A stretch of DNA of 64,000 nt from an uncultured Desulfobacterium sp. (GTDB taxonomy: Bacteria > Desulfobacterota > DSM-4660 > Desulfatiglandales > Desulfatiglandaceae): contig LT984855.1 of the NCBI GenBank assembly GCA_900258555.1, forward strand, positions 670,036 through 734,035, given 5' to 3'. Each line of letters opens with the position of its first letter. Positions within the stretch are counted from its first letter, which is position 1. A program made the translations under genes and the position numbers. The notes under the pieces were generated by a model. The model searched no databases and had not been told where the DNA came from. It was given only the letters and a program-made list of their open reading frames with translations. Of this stretch, positions 15,315-25,537 are shown piece by piece.

Positions 15315-18080
15315 ATGGATAAAGAAAACACCATCGTCATCAATGGTAACCGTCTTAATTTCGTCCGGGGCGAGACGATCTTAGATGTCGCCATGAAAAA
15401 TAATATCGAAATCCCAACCCTCTGTCATCTCAAGGGCACGACCCCCACCGGTAAATGCGGTGTGTGCGTGGTGCAGGTTGCAGACAAAGACGAACTGGTC
15501 ACCGCCTGTAGCACCCAGGCAGAGGACGGTATGACCATTTTAACGGAGTCTTCTTCAGTCGTGACCTCCCGGAAGCAGACCATCCAAAAAATGCTGTCCA
15601 TAGGAAATCACAATTGCGCAGTGCGGGCCTCATCCAAGGAGAACTGGACCCAATATCAGCTCAAGGTCCATCAGGAGGACAACAGCCCCGAGCTTTGTCC
15701 GGCCTGGGGAGACTGCAGGCTTCAGGACCTGGCCTACCGCTATCAGGTTACAGGCGGCGGGTATGCCAATGTCAAGGCCCTTTATCCTATGGAAATGGCT
15801 AATCCGTTTATAATACGGGATTTTTCCCGCTGCATTCTCTGCGGCCGGTGCGTTAAGGCCTGTAATGAAGTGCAGGTCAACAATGCCATTGAGTTCGGCT
15901 ATGATGGGGAAAAGCAGAAGATCATCGCACGGGATGACAAACCGCTCAAGGATTCAGACTGCGTATTCTGTGGAGAATGCGTCCAGGCCTGCCCGGTGGG
16001 CGCGCTGGTGCCAAAGGACAGCCGGTTTGAAAGGCCATGGGAAATGCAAAAAGTCAGAAGCACTTGCAGTTACTGCGGAGTGGGCTGTCAGATCAATTTT
16101 CACGTTAAGGATAACCGCGTTATCAAGATTACCGGGCCCGATGATGCGCCGCCCAATTACGGCAGACTGTGCGTCAAGGGCCGGTTCGGGTTTGATTTCA
16201 TTCATTCAAAAGACCGCCTCACAACTCCGCTCATCAAGGAAAACGGAAAATTCCGGGATGCCTCCTGGGACGAGGCACTGGATTTAACGGCCCGGCGTCT
16301 GTCCGAGATCAAAAAGCAGCATGGCGCTGACAGCATCGGGGTGTTGACATCAGCCCGGGTCACTAACGAAGACAATTACGCGGCCATGAAATTCACCAGG
16401 GCCGTCTTGAAGACCAACAATATTGATCATTGCGCCCGTCTCTGACACAGCTCCACAGTGGCTGGGCTAGCCGCAGCATTCGGAAGCGGGGCGATGACAA
16501 ACACCATCGGCGATGTGGAAGACGCTGAAGTGATTCTGGTGACCGGTTCCAATACGACGGAAAACCATCCGGTGCTGTCGTCATTTATCAAACGGGCTGT
16601 TAAATTTAAAAACGCCAAGCTGATCGTGGTGGATCCACGCCGGATCAAGCTCACGGAATTTGCCCATCTGTGGCTCCGGCCCAAACTGGGCACGGATGTG
16701 GCCTGGCTCAACGGGCTGATGCACGTGATCATAGCGGAAGATCTTCATGACAAGGCTTTTATCGAAAACCGGACCACGGATTTTGAAAAGTTGAAGTCAA
16801 TGGTGGAAAAGTTCACGCCGGATTACGTGAAACAGATTACCGGCATTCCAGAGGCCCGGATTATCGAAGCTGCCCGTCTCTATGCCGGGGCCAGGGCAGG
16901 GGCCATTCTTTACTGCATGGGCATTACCCAGCACACAACGGGCACAGACAATGTAAAATCCCTGGCCAATCTGGCCATGCTCTGCGGAAATCTGGGCATT
17001 GCCGGCGGAGGCGTAAACCCGCTGCGGGGTCAGAACAACGTGCAGGGGGCATGCGACATGGGGGGCCTTCCCAATGTTTTTAGCGGTTACCGGCCCGTGA
17101 CTGATGCAACGGTCCGAAAAGAAATGGAAGGGGCCTGGGGCGTCAGCGATCTTCCGGAAAAGCCTGGCCTGACCGTAACCAAGATGGTTCCCATGGCCCA
17201 CACCGGCGAGATCAAGGCCTTGTACATCATTGGCGAAAATCCGATGGTGTCGGACGCGGACCTCAATCACGCGGAAAAGAGTCTTTCCCATCTGGATTTT
17301 CTCGTGGTTCAGGATATTTTCATGACTGAAACCGGTATGATGGCGGATGTGGTGTTGCCATCGGCCTGTTTTGCGGAAAAAGACGGCACATTTTCAAATA
17401 CCGAGCGAAGGGTCCAGCGGGTGCGAAAGGCCGTTGACGCCCCGAAAGACGCATGGAACGACTGGCGCATCACATCTGAAATCGCAAAACGCATGGGCTA
17501 CCCCATGAATTACAAAAGCAGTCAGGAAATCTTCGAGGAAATAGCCAGGCTCACCCCGTCCTATGCCGGCATCAGCTATGAACGCATTGAGCGGCAAGGC
17601 CTCTACTGGCCGTGTCCGACCCAGGACCACCCGGGAACCCCCATCCTGCATACCCAGGAGTTTACCCGCGGCAAGGGGATGTTTCACGCCATTGATTATA
17701 TTCCACCGGCTGAAAAGACAGATGACGAATATCCGCTCTATCTGACCACCGGTCGGGTGTTGTATCATTACCATACCGGCACCATGACCCGCCGTACTGA
17801 GGGCCTAAACGAGCGGGCGCCGGAATCTTTTGTGGAGATTTCCGCCGAAGACGCGAAACGATTCGGAGTTGAAGATGAATCCATGATTACAGTAGCGTCC
17901 CGTCGGGGGGAAATCAACGTGCGGGCGAAAGTTTCGAAGATGGTAGAGGAGGGAACTGTATTTATCCCCTTCCATTATGCTGAAGCCGCAGCGAACAAAC
18001 TGACACATGCGGCGCTGGATCCGGTTTCCAATATTCCTGAATATAAAGTATGCGCCATTAGGCTTTCCCGGGCTGCTTAA
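15315..18080 (+). CDS. fdhA: Selenocysteine-containing formate dehydrogenase catalytic subunit
   Basis: The gene reads through TGA at 16443-16445 (Sec377) and encodes 921 residues. The context NIDHCARL-U-HSSTVAGLAA is the classic formate dehydrogenase selenocysteine site. Order of domains: [2Fe-2S] ferredoxin (1-80, TLCHLKG...GKCGVC), His/Cys-ligated cluster region (80-125), two 4Fe-4S motifs (CILCGRCVKACNEVQ and CVFCGECVQACPVG, about 170-230), CSYCGVGCQ for the cluster of the molybdopterin domain, then the bis-MGD domains. Formate is oxidised to CO2, or CO2 reduced. The NuoG-like N-terminus implies a soluble enzyme that passes electrons to a flavoprotein partner. None is adjacent except the divergent RnfB-GltD gene. 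Confidence 0.96.
16443..16474 (+). promoter_or_regulatory. Selenocysteine codon and SECIS hairpin of fdhA
   Basis: TGA at 16443-16445 is followed after 12 nt by GUGGCU-GGGCU-AGCCGC, a 6-bp stem with a 5-nt G-containing loop. The loop starts 19 nt after the UGA, which matches bacterial SECIS requirements for SelB binding. Confidence 0.8.
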
Positions 18081-18122
18081 ATATACTTATCATGCTGTTA
18101 AACAAGTTACTTGTCTTCGCGG

Positions 18123-18152
18123 GGACCGAAACATCTGTGTTTCGGTCCTTCT
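18123..18152 (+). terminator. Terminator after fdhA
   Basis: GGACCGAAACA (18123-18133), loop TCTG, TGTTTCGGTCC (18138-18148) gives a perfect 11-bp stem followed by a short pyrimidine run (TTCTTC). It lies 43 bp after the fdhA stop and before the MATE gene. Confidence 0.75.
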
Positions 18153-18220
18153 TCAAGCATCAGCAATTAATCCCCTTAACGACATTGTAATTCCGATTTT
18201 TCCTTTTTTAATGGAATAAG

Positions 18221-19567
18221 ATGGCTGACAACTTCTACAAACGGGCACTGGCTGTTGCCGTTCCCATCGCAGTTCACAATTTGATAATTTCATCAATAAA
18301 CATGGCCGATGTCTTCATGGTCGGTCAGCTTGGCGAGGCTTCCATAGCAGCCCTTGGTATAAGCAATCAGCTTATGTTTTTGTTTATCCTGTCACTTTTT
18401 GGAATGGGCAGCGGCGGACAGATATTCATTGCGCAGTTTTTCGGCAAAAAAGACAACATTAATCTCCAAAGGGTAATGGGGATAATGTTTATTCCGGCTT
18501 TCCTGCTCTCGGTTTTAATGGCATCCGGCGCTTATTTTTTTCCTGAACTTCTGATGTCGGCATTCTCAAAGGATGCCCACGTACTACACCTTTCTTCAAG
18601 CTATCTTAAAATTGTTGCTTTAAGCTATCCTTTCACTGCAGTTTCATTCATTTTTCAGATAGTTCTCAGAAGTACGGACAGTCCGAGGGTGCCTGTGTAT
18701 ACTTCGTCTTTCGCCCTACTGACTAATGTGATATTAAACTGGTTCTTAATCTTCGGCAACTGGGGCTTTCCTCAACTGGGGATCGCAGGGGCCGCCATTG
18801 CAACTGTTGCAGCGAGGATTTCAGAAACATTACTGACCCTGTTTTTTGTTTATTTCAAAAAAACAGCTTCAGCAGCAAAGATCAGCCACGTGCTTGATTT
18901 CAGGATGGATTTAATAAAAAGAGTTTTCGTGACCTCTATACCTGTTTTTATAAACGAGGTGACATGGGCAAGCGGAATCGTTGCATTAAACATCATTTTC
19001 GCAAGCTTGGGAACAGAATCAATTGCGGCTGTAAACATTGTGGAGAGTGTCTGTCGCCTTTCTTTTGCCGCATTCATAGGTATTGCAAATGCAGCAGGAG
19101 TCATTCTTGGGACTGATATCGGCGCACAGAAATATTCTCAAGTCAGGGAACATTCCAAACGGTTTTCAGGCCTTTCAATTATTTCAGGTATTTTAACCAG
19201 CATAGTCCTTTTTTCATCTGCTCCTGCTGTAATTTCAATCTACAACATATCCGATCATGTGGCCGGCCTTGCCTTGAAAACAATTTCGGTGTGGGTCCTG
19301 ATCATGCCCCTTGTTTCATTCAACTGCCTGAATATTGTAGGCATCTTAAGAAGCGGGGGAGACACTAAGGCAGCCTTGTGGATTGACATCAGTTCGCTCT
19401 GGGTGGTCGGGGTCCCTGCCGCTTTTATGGGAGTTGCCTTTTTCAATATGCCTGTCTACGCAGTTTATTTTCTTGCAAAAACCGAAGAGCTGTTCAAATT
19501 TTTCTTTGGACTGAAAAGGTATATGTCAAAAAAATGGATTAACAATCTTGTCGAGGATATTAATTGA
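18221..19567 (+). CDS. MATE family efflux transporter
   Basis: This 448-residue membrane protein has about twelve hydrophobic segments. The N-terminal MATE pattern is clear: INMADVFMVGQLGEASIAAL, then GMGSGGQIFIAQFFGKKD. The repeat in the second half (GTESIAAVNIVESVCRL) fits the two-lobed family fold. It should export cationic drugs or metabolites against Na+ or H+. The start is the ATG at 18221 behind a weak GGAATAAG. It is separated from fdhA by a terminator and is convergent with the universal stress protein gene. Confidence 0.92.
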   Translation: MADNFYKRALAVAVPIAVHNLIISSINMADVFMVGQLGEASIAALGISNQLMFLFILSLFGMGSGGQIFIAQFFGKKDNINLQRVMGIMFIPAFLLSVLMASGAYFFPELLMSAFSKDAHVLHLSSSYLKIVALSYPFTAVSFIFQIVLRSTDSPRVPVYTSSFALLTNVILNWFLIFGNWGFPQLGIAGAAIATVAARISETLLTLFFVYFKKTASAAKISHVLDFRMDLIKRVFVTSIPVFINEVTWASGIVALNIIFASLGTESIAAVNIVESVCRLSFAAFIGIANAAGVILGTDIGAQKYSQVREHSKRFSGLSIISGILTSIVLFSSAPAVISIYNISDHVAGLALKTISVWVLIMPLVSFNCLNIVGILRSGGDTKAALWIDISSLWVVGVPAAFMGVAFFNMPVYAVYFLAKTEELFKFFFGLKRYMSKKWINNLVEDIN

Positions 19568-19593
19568 ACAGCTTCAATTACTTCTCCCATCCC

Positions 19594-20526
19594 TTAGACC
19601 ACCCATACCGCCATTTTATTAGCCATCTGTATCACCTTGGTGCTGACGCGACCCAGAAAGAATTCCTCAACAACCGAAATCCCCCGCCGACCCACAACGA
19701 TTGAGCCGTAATTATCATTTTTCGCCTTCCGCACCATTGCCTCAGCCCGGCTGGATTCCCTTTTCAGGATGGTCTTGGAGATATGATTGTCCGGAACTCC
19801 GTATCGCATCAGGTGGTCAGCGGCCTCATCCATTATTGGCTTGATTTCTTTTATATTCGATTCTATCCATTCATCCTCAACGTTCGGATTAAACAGGGAC
19901 TTCACCCCCATTTGAATCTCCAATGGCCGGATTACATGGCAAAGGTCAAATATACATAAGGAGCTATTCGCCAGTGAACCGGCACAATCCACGGCCTTCA
20001 TCGCTCCTTTCGAGCCGTCAAAGCCGATCAACACCTTGCCGGGATCGGGTTTTCCGCCCACAACGATAATGGGCGCATGGGACATCTTTCCAAGCAGTTT
20101 GTTGGCTACACTTCCCATGACCACATCTTTCAATTTACTGACCCCCTTCCTCCCAACTACCAAGGCGTCATAACGGTCGCGGGACTCTGTCAGGATATCC
20201 CTTGCAATACCTTGCTGTTTTACCTGAACCTTTATGGTAACATTGCCGCTGGAAAAGCCTGAATCAATCAGTATAGCCCGGGCCCTATCCATAAAGTCGT
20301 TGATGTTCTTTTTCATCTGAACCGCCCAGGCGCTTATTTCGGCTACCCTGGACCGAAAGACCGCTTCCCTGCTCAAATCCAAAAAAGCTTCGGGCACAAC
20401 GGTATTGACGCAGAACAATACCACCCGGGTTTTGTGTGACGGGAAAATCCCGCTTATATACCGCACTGCATCAAATGACTGGTCAGACCCGTCCATTGCC
20501 ATTAGTATTTTCAGATTATCTTTCAT
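19594..20526 (-). CDS. Universal stress protein with two tandem UspA domains
   Basis: This 310-residue protein holds two Usp domains, about 1-155 and 160-310. Each ends with the nucleotide-binding G-x2-G-x9-G-S/T type motif: VVGRKGVSKLKDVVMGSVAN and VVGRRGISVVEEFFLGRVST. Each begins with an Asp-containing first strand (MAMDGSD, IGFDGS). ATP binding is likely, but the physiological role is unknown. It is a single-gene transcript as far as can be seen, convergent with the MATE gene. Confidence 0.9.
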   Translation of the reverse strand: MKDNLKILMAMDGSDQSFDAVRYISGIFPSHKTRVVLFCVNTVVPEAFLDLSREAVFRSRVAEISAWAVQMKKNINDFMDRARAILIDSGFSSGNVTIKVQVKQQGIARDILTESRDRYDALVVGRKGVSKLKDVVMGSVANKLLGKMSHAPIIVVGGKPDPGKVLIGFDGSKGAMKAVDCAGSLANSSLCIFDLCHVIRPLEIQMGVKSLFNPNVEDEWIESNIKEIKPIMDEAADHLMRYGVPDNHISKTILKRESSRAEAMVRKAKNDNYGSIVVGRRGISVVEEFFLGRVSTKVIQMANKMAVWVV

Positions 20527-21056
20527 AGGTTACTCCTTTTTCTCATTTCTATATACTGTGGCCGAAACTATCAATTTCAGACGGAAAAGTGCATACCAGA
20601 TATGTACATTGATGGAAAGCACCCTCTGGCTTAATAGCATGAGCATAAGGCATGCCAACAAAAACCAGGACCACAGCCTTCTAATAAAACCAGTAAAAAC
20701 AAGTTGTTAAGCAATAATGACCATTCAGTTGACCCGGATACTTGATATTTTTCGAAATCATAATTTCGAAATTTTTAGAAATGCTGCAATGGGAGGAAAA
20801 AAATAACTTATTTGAGATTAGGGTGATTAATCTTGACTGTCAATAAGCTATCAGAATATCTTATCACTGCCTTTACGATGAAAGCTACACTTTACATCCG
20901 CAATATCAATTTAATCCTATATCTTAAAAAAACTCCATTTTTACTTGAATATTATGATTTCCTGATATAGGAGAGGTAGAATTTAAAATCTGTGTTTTAA
21001 TTTGTCGTATTGATGATATCTACATTTTACACATTTAAGGGTGAGGGCAAATCGCC
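20527..21056 (+). other. Upstream region of the rnf operon
   Basis: This 530-bp AT-rich divergent region lies between the universal stress protein and the rnf cytochrome gene. A weak promoter candidate, TTGACT (20833-20838), 17 bp, ATATCT (20856-20861), faces the rnf genes but is about 195 bp from the first start codon. No gene, riboswitch or repeat is recognisable to me. Confidence 0.4.
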
Positions 21057-21422
21057 ATGACCTCAAAAAGAGAGTTGCAAATAGCTTCATTAGTGGCAGT
21101 TGTACTTTTTATTATCGGAATTACATGTTATGCCGCATTTCCACCGCCTTCACCTAAAGAACCTGTGCGTCTGATGTTCCAGACTACCGCCGGCAAGGTG
21201 CTTTTTACCCATGAAGTGCATAATAAGGAATATGACCTCTCGTGCCTTGATTGCCATCATAACATTGAAGAGGATGAAGTCTATAGTTGCAAAGAGTGTC
21301 ATGAGGCTGCAGGAGATGAAGATATGCCGGGAAGGACAGACGCATTCCACGCGCAATGTATAGGCTGCCATAAAGATAATGACTCTGGCCCCACGGAGTG
21401 TAATTCATGTCATGCGATGTAA
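21057..21422 (+). CDS. Membrane-anchored tetraheme cytochrome c (c3-like), Rnf-associated
   Basis: This 121-residue protein has an uncleaved or signal-type N-terminal helix (about residues 8-27). Four c-type heme motifs follow: CLDCH, CKECH, CIGCH and CNSCH, with additional His residues as axial ligands (THEVH, HH). This is the class III cytochrome c3 pattern. In Desulfovibrio and relatives a multiheme cytochrome heads the rnf operon and links Rnf to the periplasmic cytochrome pool. The same position here supports that role. GTGAGGG lies 9 bp before the ATG. Confidence 0.92.
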   Translation: MTSKRELQIASLVAVVLFIIGITCYAAFPPPSPKEPVRLMFQTTAGKVLFTHEVHNKEYDLSCLDCHHNIEEDEVYSCKECHEAAGDEDMPGRTDAFHAQCIGCHKDNDSGPTECNSCHAM

Positions 21423-21508
21423 GCTCATATTACATGATGCAAACTTGCTGATGTGAAAAATTAAACGAACAAGCATGGATCACCAGTTTCACCACATAAG
21501 GGTTTGTT

Positions 21509-22792
21509 ATGATTAAAAGATCGTTTATCGGACTGACTGCACCGAAGCTCAAGTGTGATATGGTTGAGCCGGATCCAAAAGATCCGGAAGCCATCCCCAT
21601 ACCACCCAGAATGATTCTCCTGCTGAATGAACCGTTGGACAGCATAAGGGAATCCCTTATCAAGCAAGGTGACAGGGTCCAAAAGGGGGAACGGATTTTC
21701 CTGTACAAAGACAGTCAGAGCTATGTCACGTCTCCGGTTTCCGGCGCCATAACAGCGATTGCTCCTATTACAGGAAATTATGGAGTAGATGCAACATATC
21801 TTGTCCTGGAGACAAACACGAAGCAGGATGTTGAGCAGAGCTTTGCCGAATTGGCCGCAACTCCGAATATTGAAAATGCAGACCGCTATTTGAGGGGGAT
21901 TCCAGGAGATCCTCCCCTCAAACAGCTTGCAGATCCTGAAAACCGCTTTAACAGGATCGTGATAACAGGTGTTGATGATGACCTGATGTGCACCACACGT
22001 CAGTATGTCCTGGCCAGATTCGCGGATAAGATAGACAGGGCAGTGGCGCTTCTCAAACAGATAACCGGAATTAATGATATATCAATTGCAATGACCGAAA
22101 CAATGGCAAAATTACCTGTATTCAATGGCATGAACCTGGTTAGAGTTGCATCTGATTACATCAGCTCCCTGCCTCCCATGATCATGGCAAAACACCTCGG
22201 CATCCCATTTGTTCCTGGCAAAGATCTTGATGTGTGCTTCATCCCGGTTGAGGCAGCGATGTCTCTTGTAAGGGCCTATGAAGAAAAGCAGTCAGTCTAT
22301 GACAAGGTCATCACCATCATAGACAAAACCGGTAAAAGGACACGGGTGACGGCAACTATCGGCACGCCCATACACAGGATTTTTACCCGGATAGGTGTTG
22401 AAACCGCTGAACAGGATAGGATTATTATTGGAGGCCCCTTAAGAGGGATCGCCGCCTACACCCTCTACCATCCGGTTATGCCGGATATGGACACTCTGAT
22501 AGTTCAGGCGAGCGGTGAAAGCCCCATGGCCTCTGACTACCCATGCATCAACTGCGGGAAATGTGTCAAGATCTGTCCGTCCAAGGTGCCGGTCAATCTG
22601 CTGGTGCGCTATCTGGAAGCCGGTCTTTATCAGGAGGCTGCCGACAGTTGTGATCTGCTCTCATGTATTGACTGCGGACTCTGCAGCTATGTATGCACTG
22701 CAAAGATTCCAATCTTCCAGTATATCCGGCTTGGAAAGCATGAGCTTATGAAAATGGAATCAGAGATTCAAACGGAGGCTCAAAATGTCTAA
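21509..22792 (+). CDS. rnfC: Rnf complex subunit RnfC
   Basis: This 427-residue peripheral subunit is the cytoplasmic NADH/FMN and Fe-S module of the ion-translocating ferredoxin:NAD+ oxidoreductase. An N-terminal barrel-sandwich region covers about 20-110 (IKQGDRVQKGERIF, TSPVSGAI). A flavin/NADH domain follows, then two 4Fe-4S motifs near the C-terminus (CINCGKCVKICPSKVP, CIDCGLCSYVC). It starts 86 bp after the cytochrome gene and overlaps rnfD by 8 bp. Confidence 0.93.
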   Translation: MIKRSFIGLTAPKLKCDMVEPDPKDPEAIPIPPRMILLLNEPLDSIRESLIKQGDRVQKGERIFLYKDSQSYVTSPVSGAITAIAPITGNYGVDATYLVLETNTKQDVEQSFAELAATPNIENADRYLRGIPGDPPLKQLADPENRFNRIVITGVDDDLMCTTRQYVLARFADKIDRAVALLKQITGINDISIAMTETMAKLPVFNGMNLVRVASDYISSLPPMIMAKHLGIPFVPGKDLDVCFIPVEAAMSLVRAYEEKQSVYDKVITIIDKTGKRTRVTATIGTPIHRIFTRIGVETAEQDRIIIGGPLRGIAAYTLYHPVMPDMDTLIVQASGESPMASDYPCINCGKCVKICPSKVPVNLLVRYLEAGLYQEAADSCDLLSCIDCGLCSYVCTAKIPIFQYIRLGKHELMKMESEIQTEAQNV

Positions 22793-23759
22793 ACAGAACA
22801 AATTTACAGTATCTCACGCCCCGTTCTGGCATGATGGCGACAGTATCAAGGTCATGAATCTTAATATCATGGCGGCAGCCCTTCCTGCCACACTGTTTGG
22901 CATTTTCCAATTCGGCACGGCAGCCCTGGGGGTAATCTGTCTATCCATCGCAAGCGCCATGGCCTGGGAGGCACTGTTTAACCTGGCATCAAAGCGTCCC
23001 ATCAATATTCATGATTATAATGCGGCAGTCATCGGCATGATGTTCGGCATGATGGCGCCCGCTACCATACCTTGGTGGGCGGTCATTACAGGTACATTCA
23101 TATCTGTAATTGTCGGACAACAGATATTTGGCGGCATCGGCGGCAACCCTTTTAACCCGGCGGTCATCGGTATCTCCATACTGATTCTCTCATGGAAGAA
23201 CATTTTTGATTTTGATGCAGCACTTCTTAACTACCGGTTTGATTTTACCTCACTTGCCCCCCTTGCCGCGCTTAAGCACCAGGGAACTGAAGTTGTGGAA
23301 TTATTCCCGATTGCCTCCCTGGCAATGGGCAATCAGTTGGGCTCAATCGGTTCAGTATTCGGCGTTGGTATTATCATAGGCGGCCTATATCTGATCATCA
23401 GGGGATATATCCGATGGGAAATTTCATTAGCATATATCCTTGGCATTATTATTACTGCATGGATATTCAACATCACCGACCCTTCAAAATATGCAAACCC
23501 GATATTTCACATATTTACAGGCTATACGTTGCTCGGCGCATTTTTTCTTGCCAATGAATCCTCATCATCGCCGGTCAATCTTATACCAATGTTCATATAT
23601 GGAACTATAGGGGGATTCCTGACAATTCTTATCAGGAATATCGGGAGCTACCCTGACGGCACATTATATGCCATCTTATTTATAAACCTGTTAAATCCCC
23701 TTATTGACAAAATCAGGCCAAAGGCTTTTGGGAAAGGGTGTGAAAAATGCGTGAAATGA
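22785..23759 (+). CDS. rnfD: Rnf complex subunit RnfD
   Basis: This 324-residue integral membrane protein with about nine to ten helices corresponds to RnfD/NqrB. Recognisable parts are GQQIFGGIGGNPFNPAVIG and the C-terminal GSYPDGTLYAILFINLLNP. It should carry covalently bound FMN and take part in ion pumping. The region where I would look for the flavin-attachment Thr reads NQLGSIGSVFG, and I could not identify the site with confidence. It overlaps rnfC by 8 bp and rnfG by 13 bp. Confidence 0.93.
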   Translation: MSKQNKFTVSHAPFWHDGDSIKVMNLNIMAAALPATLFGIFQFGTAALGVICLSIASAMAWEALFNLASKRPINIHDYNAAVIGMMFGMMAPATIPWWAVITGTFISVIVGQQIFGGIGGNPFNPAVIGISILILSWKNIFDFDAALLNYRFDFTSLAPLAALKHQGTEVVELFPIASLAMGNQLGSIGSVFGVGIIIGGLYLIIRGYIRWEISLAYILGIIITAWIFNITDPSKYANPIFHIFTGYTLLGAFFLANESSSSPVNLIPMFIYGTIGGFLTILIRNIGSYPDGTLYAILFINLLNPLIDKIRPKAFGKGCEKCVK

Positions 23760-24340
23760 TAAACATGGTTGTTGTTCTGACCATACTAAGCGCCTTTTCC
23801 GGAGGTCTGCTGGCTGCTGTCAGAACAGGAACAAAGGACAGAATCGAACAGCAGGTACTCAAATTTCAGAAGGCGCCTGCAATAAAACAAATTTTAAGTG
23901 ATGTCTCCAATGATCCGCTACAGGATCGTTTTAAAATGATGGATAACCAACAGGAATTGACTTTTTTTGTCGGCAAGCATGATGGCAAGCCCGATGCAGT
24001 CATCTTTGAAACGAAAGGAAAAGGGTTCGGCGGAGATATCGGAGTAATGGTCGGCGTCAACATCGAAACTGATAAAATTATTGGTGTGGCGGTCACAACC
24101 CACAGTGAAACACCCGGGCTTGGCTCCAGGGCCAAGGATGATCCCAAATTTGTCTCTCAGTTTGCCGGTATGGCCATGGATAAGAACTTTGCCACTAAAA
24201 AGGATGGGGGAGATATTGACGCCATGTCCGGCGCCACGGTTACATCCAAAGGTGTATGTATTGCTGCAAAACAGGCGCAGGATATATATACAAGACTGAA
24301 ACCTGAAATTCAGAAACAGATTGCACAAATGGCAAATTAG
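23747..24340 (+). CDS. rnfG: Rnf complex subunit RnfG
   Basis: This 197-residue protein has one N-terminal helix and an FMN-binding domain facing the periplasm. DAMSGATVTSKGV near residue 165 is the flavinylation motif, with FMN attached to the Thr of SGAT by ApbE. The apbE gene is the last gene of the same operon. It overlaps rnfD by 13 bp; the next gene follows after 11 bp. Confidence 0.94.
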   Translation: MREMINMVVVLTILSAFSGGLLAAVRTGTKDRIEQQVLKFQKAPAIKQILSDVSNDPLQDRFKMMDNQQELTFFVGKHDGKPDAVIFETKGKGFGGDIGVMVGVNIETDKIIGVAVTTHSETPGLGSRAKDDPKFVSQFAGMAMDKNFATKKDGGDIDAMSGATVTSKGVCIAAKQAQDIYTRLKPEIQKQIAQMAN

Positions 24341-24351
24341 GAGATTAACTT

Positions 24352-24945
24352 ATGGCGCAATCCATATTAAAAGAGTTTACAAAGGGACTCTGGGAGCAAG
24401 TACCGCCGTTTCGTCTTGTTCTGGGTCTCTGTCCCATTTTGGCTGTATCAAAGAATATTGAGAACGCAATTGGTATGGGTGTGGCATGTACTTTTGTATT
24501 TGCCTTTTCCAATCTTCTTGTATCAATGATGAGAAATATTATCCCATCAAAAGTGAGGATTGCCGCTTATATCATCATAATAGCCACCTTCGTTACAGTT
24601 GTTGAGCTGGTCATGCAGGCATATACTTATCCCCTTTTTCTTAAACTCGGCATATTCATCCCGCTGATTGTTGTAAACTGTATCGCCCTTGGACGGGCTG
24701 AGGCATTTGCATCCAAAAATCCTCCTCTTGCCTCAGTTGCAGACGGTCTTGGAATGGGAATAGGTTATACAATTTCCCTGATTGTGTTGGGTGCCTTGAG
24801 AGAATCTCTTGGTAATGGCACACTCATGGGACATCAGGTGTTCGGACCTGACTTTCTGCCATTTAAGTTCATGCTTGAAGCGCCTGGGGCTTTTGTGTGC
24901 CTTGGACTGGTTTTGTGTATTATGAACCTTTTCGGTAAAAAGTAA
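24352..24945 (+). CDS. rnfE: Rnf complex subunit RnfE
   Basis: This 197-residue integral membrane subunit with about six helices is paralogous to RnfA. Typical segments are GLCPILAVSKNIENAIGMG and PLIVVNCIALGRAEAFASKN. With RnfA it forms the membrane core with an intramembrane iron-sulfur centre. The conserved Cys residues (NCIALG and GLCP) are present. Shine-Dalgarno AGGAG is 9 bp upstream of the ATG. Confidence 0.94.
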   Translation: MAQSILKEFTKGLWEQVPPFRLVLGLCPILAVSKNIENAIGMGVACTFVFAFSNLLVSMMRNIIPSKVRIAAYIIIIATFVTVVELVMQAYTYPLFLKLGIFIPLIVVNCIALGRAEAFASKNPPLASVADGLGMGIGYTISLIVLGALRESLGNGTLMGHQVFGPDFLPFKFMLEAPGAFVCLGLVLCIMNLFGKK

Positions 24946-24959
24946 AAAGGAGAGAGCAA

Positions 24960-25535
24960 ATGGGTGACTATATTGTTCTTACCGTAAGCTGTATTCTTAT
25001 CAACAATATCCTTCTTGCACAGTTTCTCGGCAACTGCCCTTTTCTTGGGACATCAAAACGGATGGACACGGCAGTCGGCATGGCAATGGCGGTTGTATTT
25101 GTTATTGTGCTGGCAGGTGTTATCACATGGCTGACCGAGATGTATCTCCTGAAACCTTTTAATATTGAGTATCTTAGAACTCTCTCGTTTATCCTCATTG
25201 TTGCTTCGTTAGTTCAGTTTGTGGAGATGTTTCTTAAAAAGAGTATCCCCGCGCTCTACACAGGACTTGGTATTTTTCTGCCTCTGATAACCACAAACTG
25301 TGCTGTCCTTGGTGTATGTTTAATCAATATTAAAGAGGAATACTCATTTATTGAAACGCTAGTATCGTCTTTCACTTATTCCGTTGGATATGGCCTTGCC
25401 CTGATACTGTTTGCAGGGATAAGAGAGAGGATTATCCTTGCAAGGGTGCTAAAACCTCTTCAGGACACTTCCATCGGCCTTGTTACCGCAGGCATGATTG
25501 CAATCTGCTTTTTTGCATTCATAGGTATGGTGTAA
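24960..25535 (+). CDS. rnfA: Rnf complex subunit RnfA
   Basis: This 191-residue, six-helix membrane protein shows the RnfA signatures NNILLAQFLGNCPFLGTSK and PLITTNCAVLGVCLIN, whose Cys residues ligate the intramembrane cluster shared with RnfE. A strong AGGAGAG precedes the ATG. In related operons rnfB follows rnfA; here the next gene, only 2 bp away, is apbE. Confidence 0.95.
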   Translation: MGDYIVLTVSCILINNILLAQFLGNCPFLGTSKRMDTAVGMAMAVVFVIVLAGVITWLTEMYLLKPFNIEYLRTLSFILIVASLVQFVEMFLKKSIPALYTGLGIFLPLITTNCAVLGVCLINIKEEYSFIETLVSSFTYSVGYGLALILFAGIRERIILARVLKPLQDTSIGLVTAGMIAICFFAFIGMV

Positions 25536-25537
25536 TA

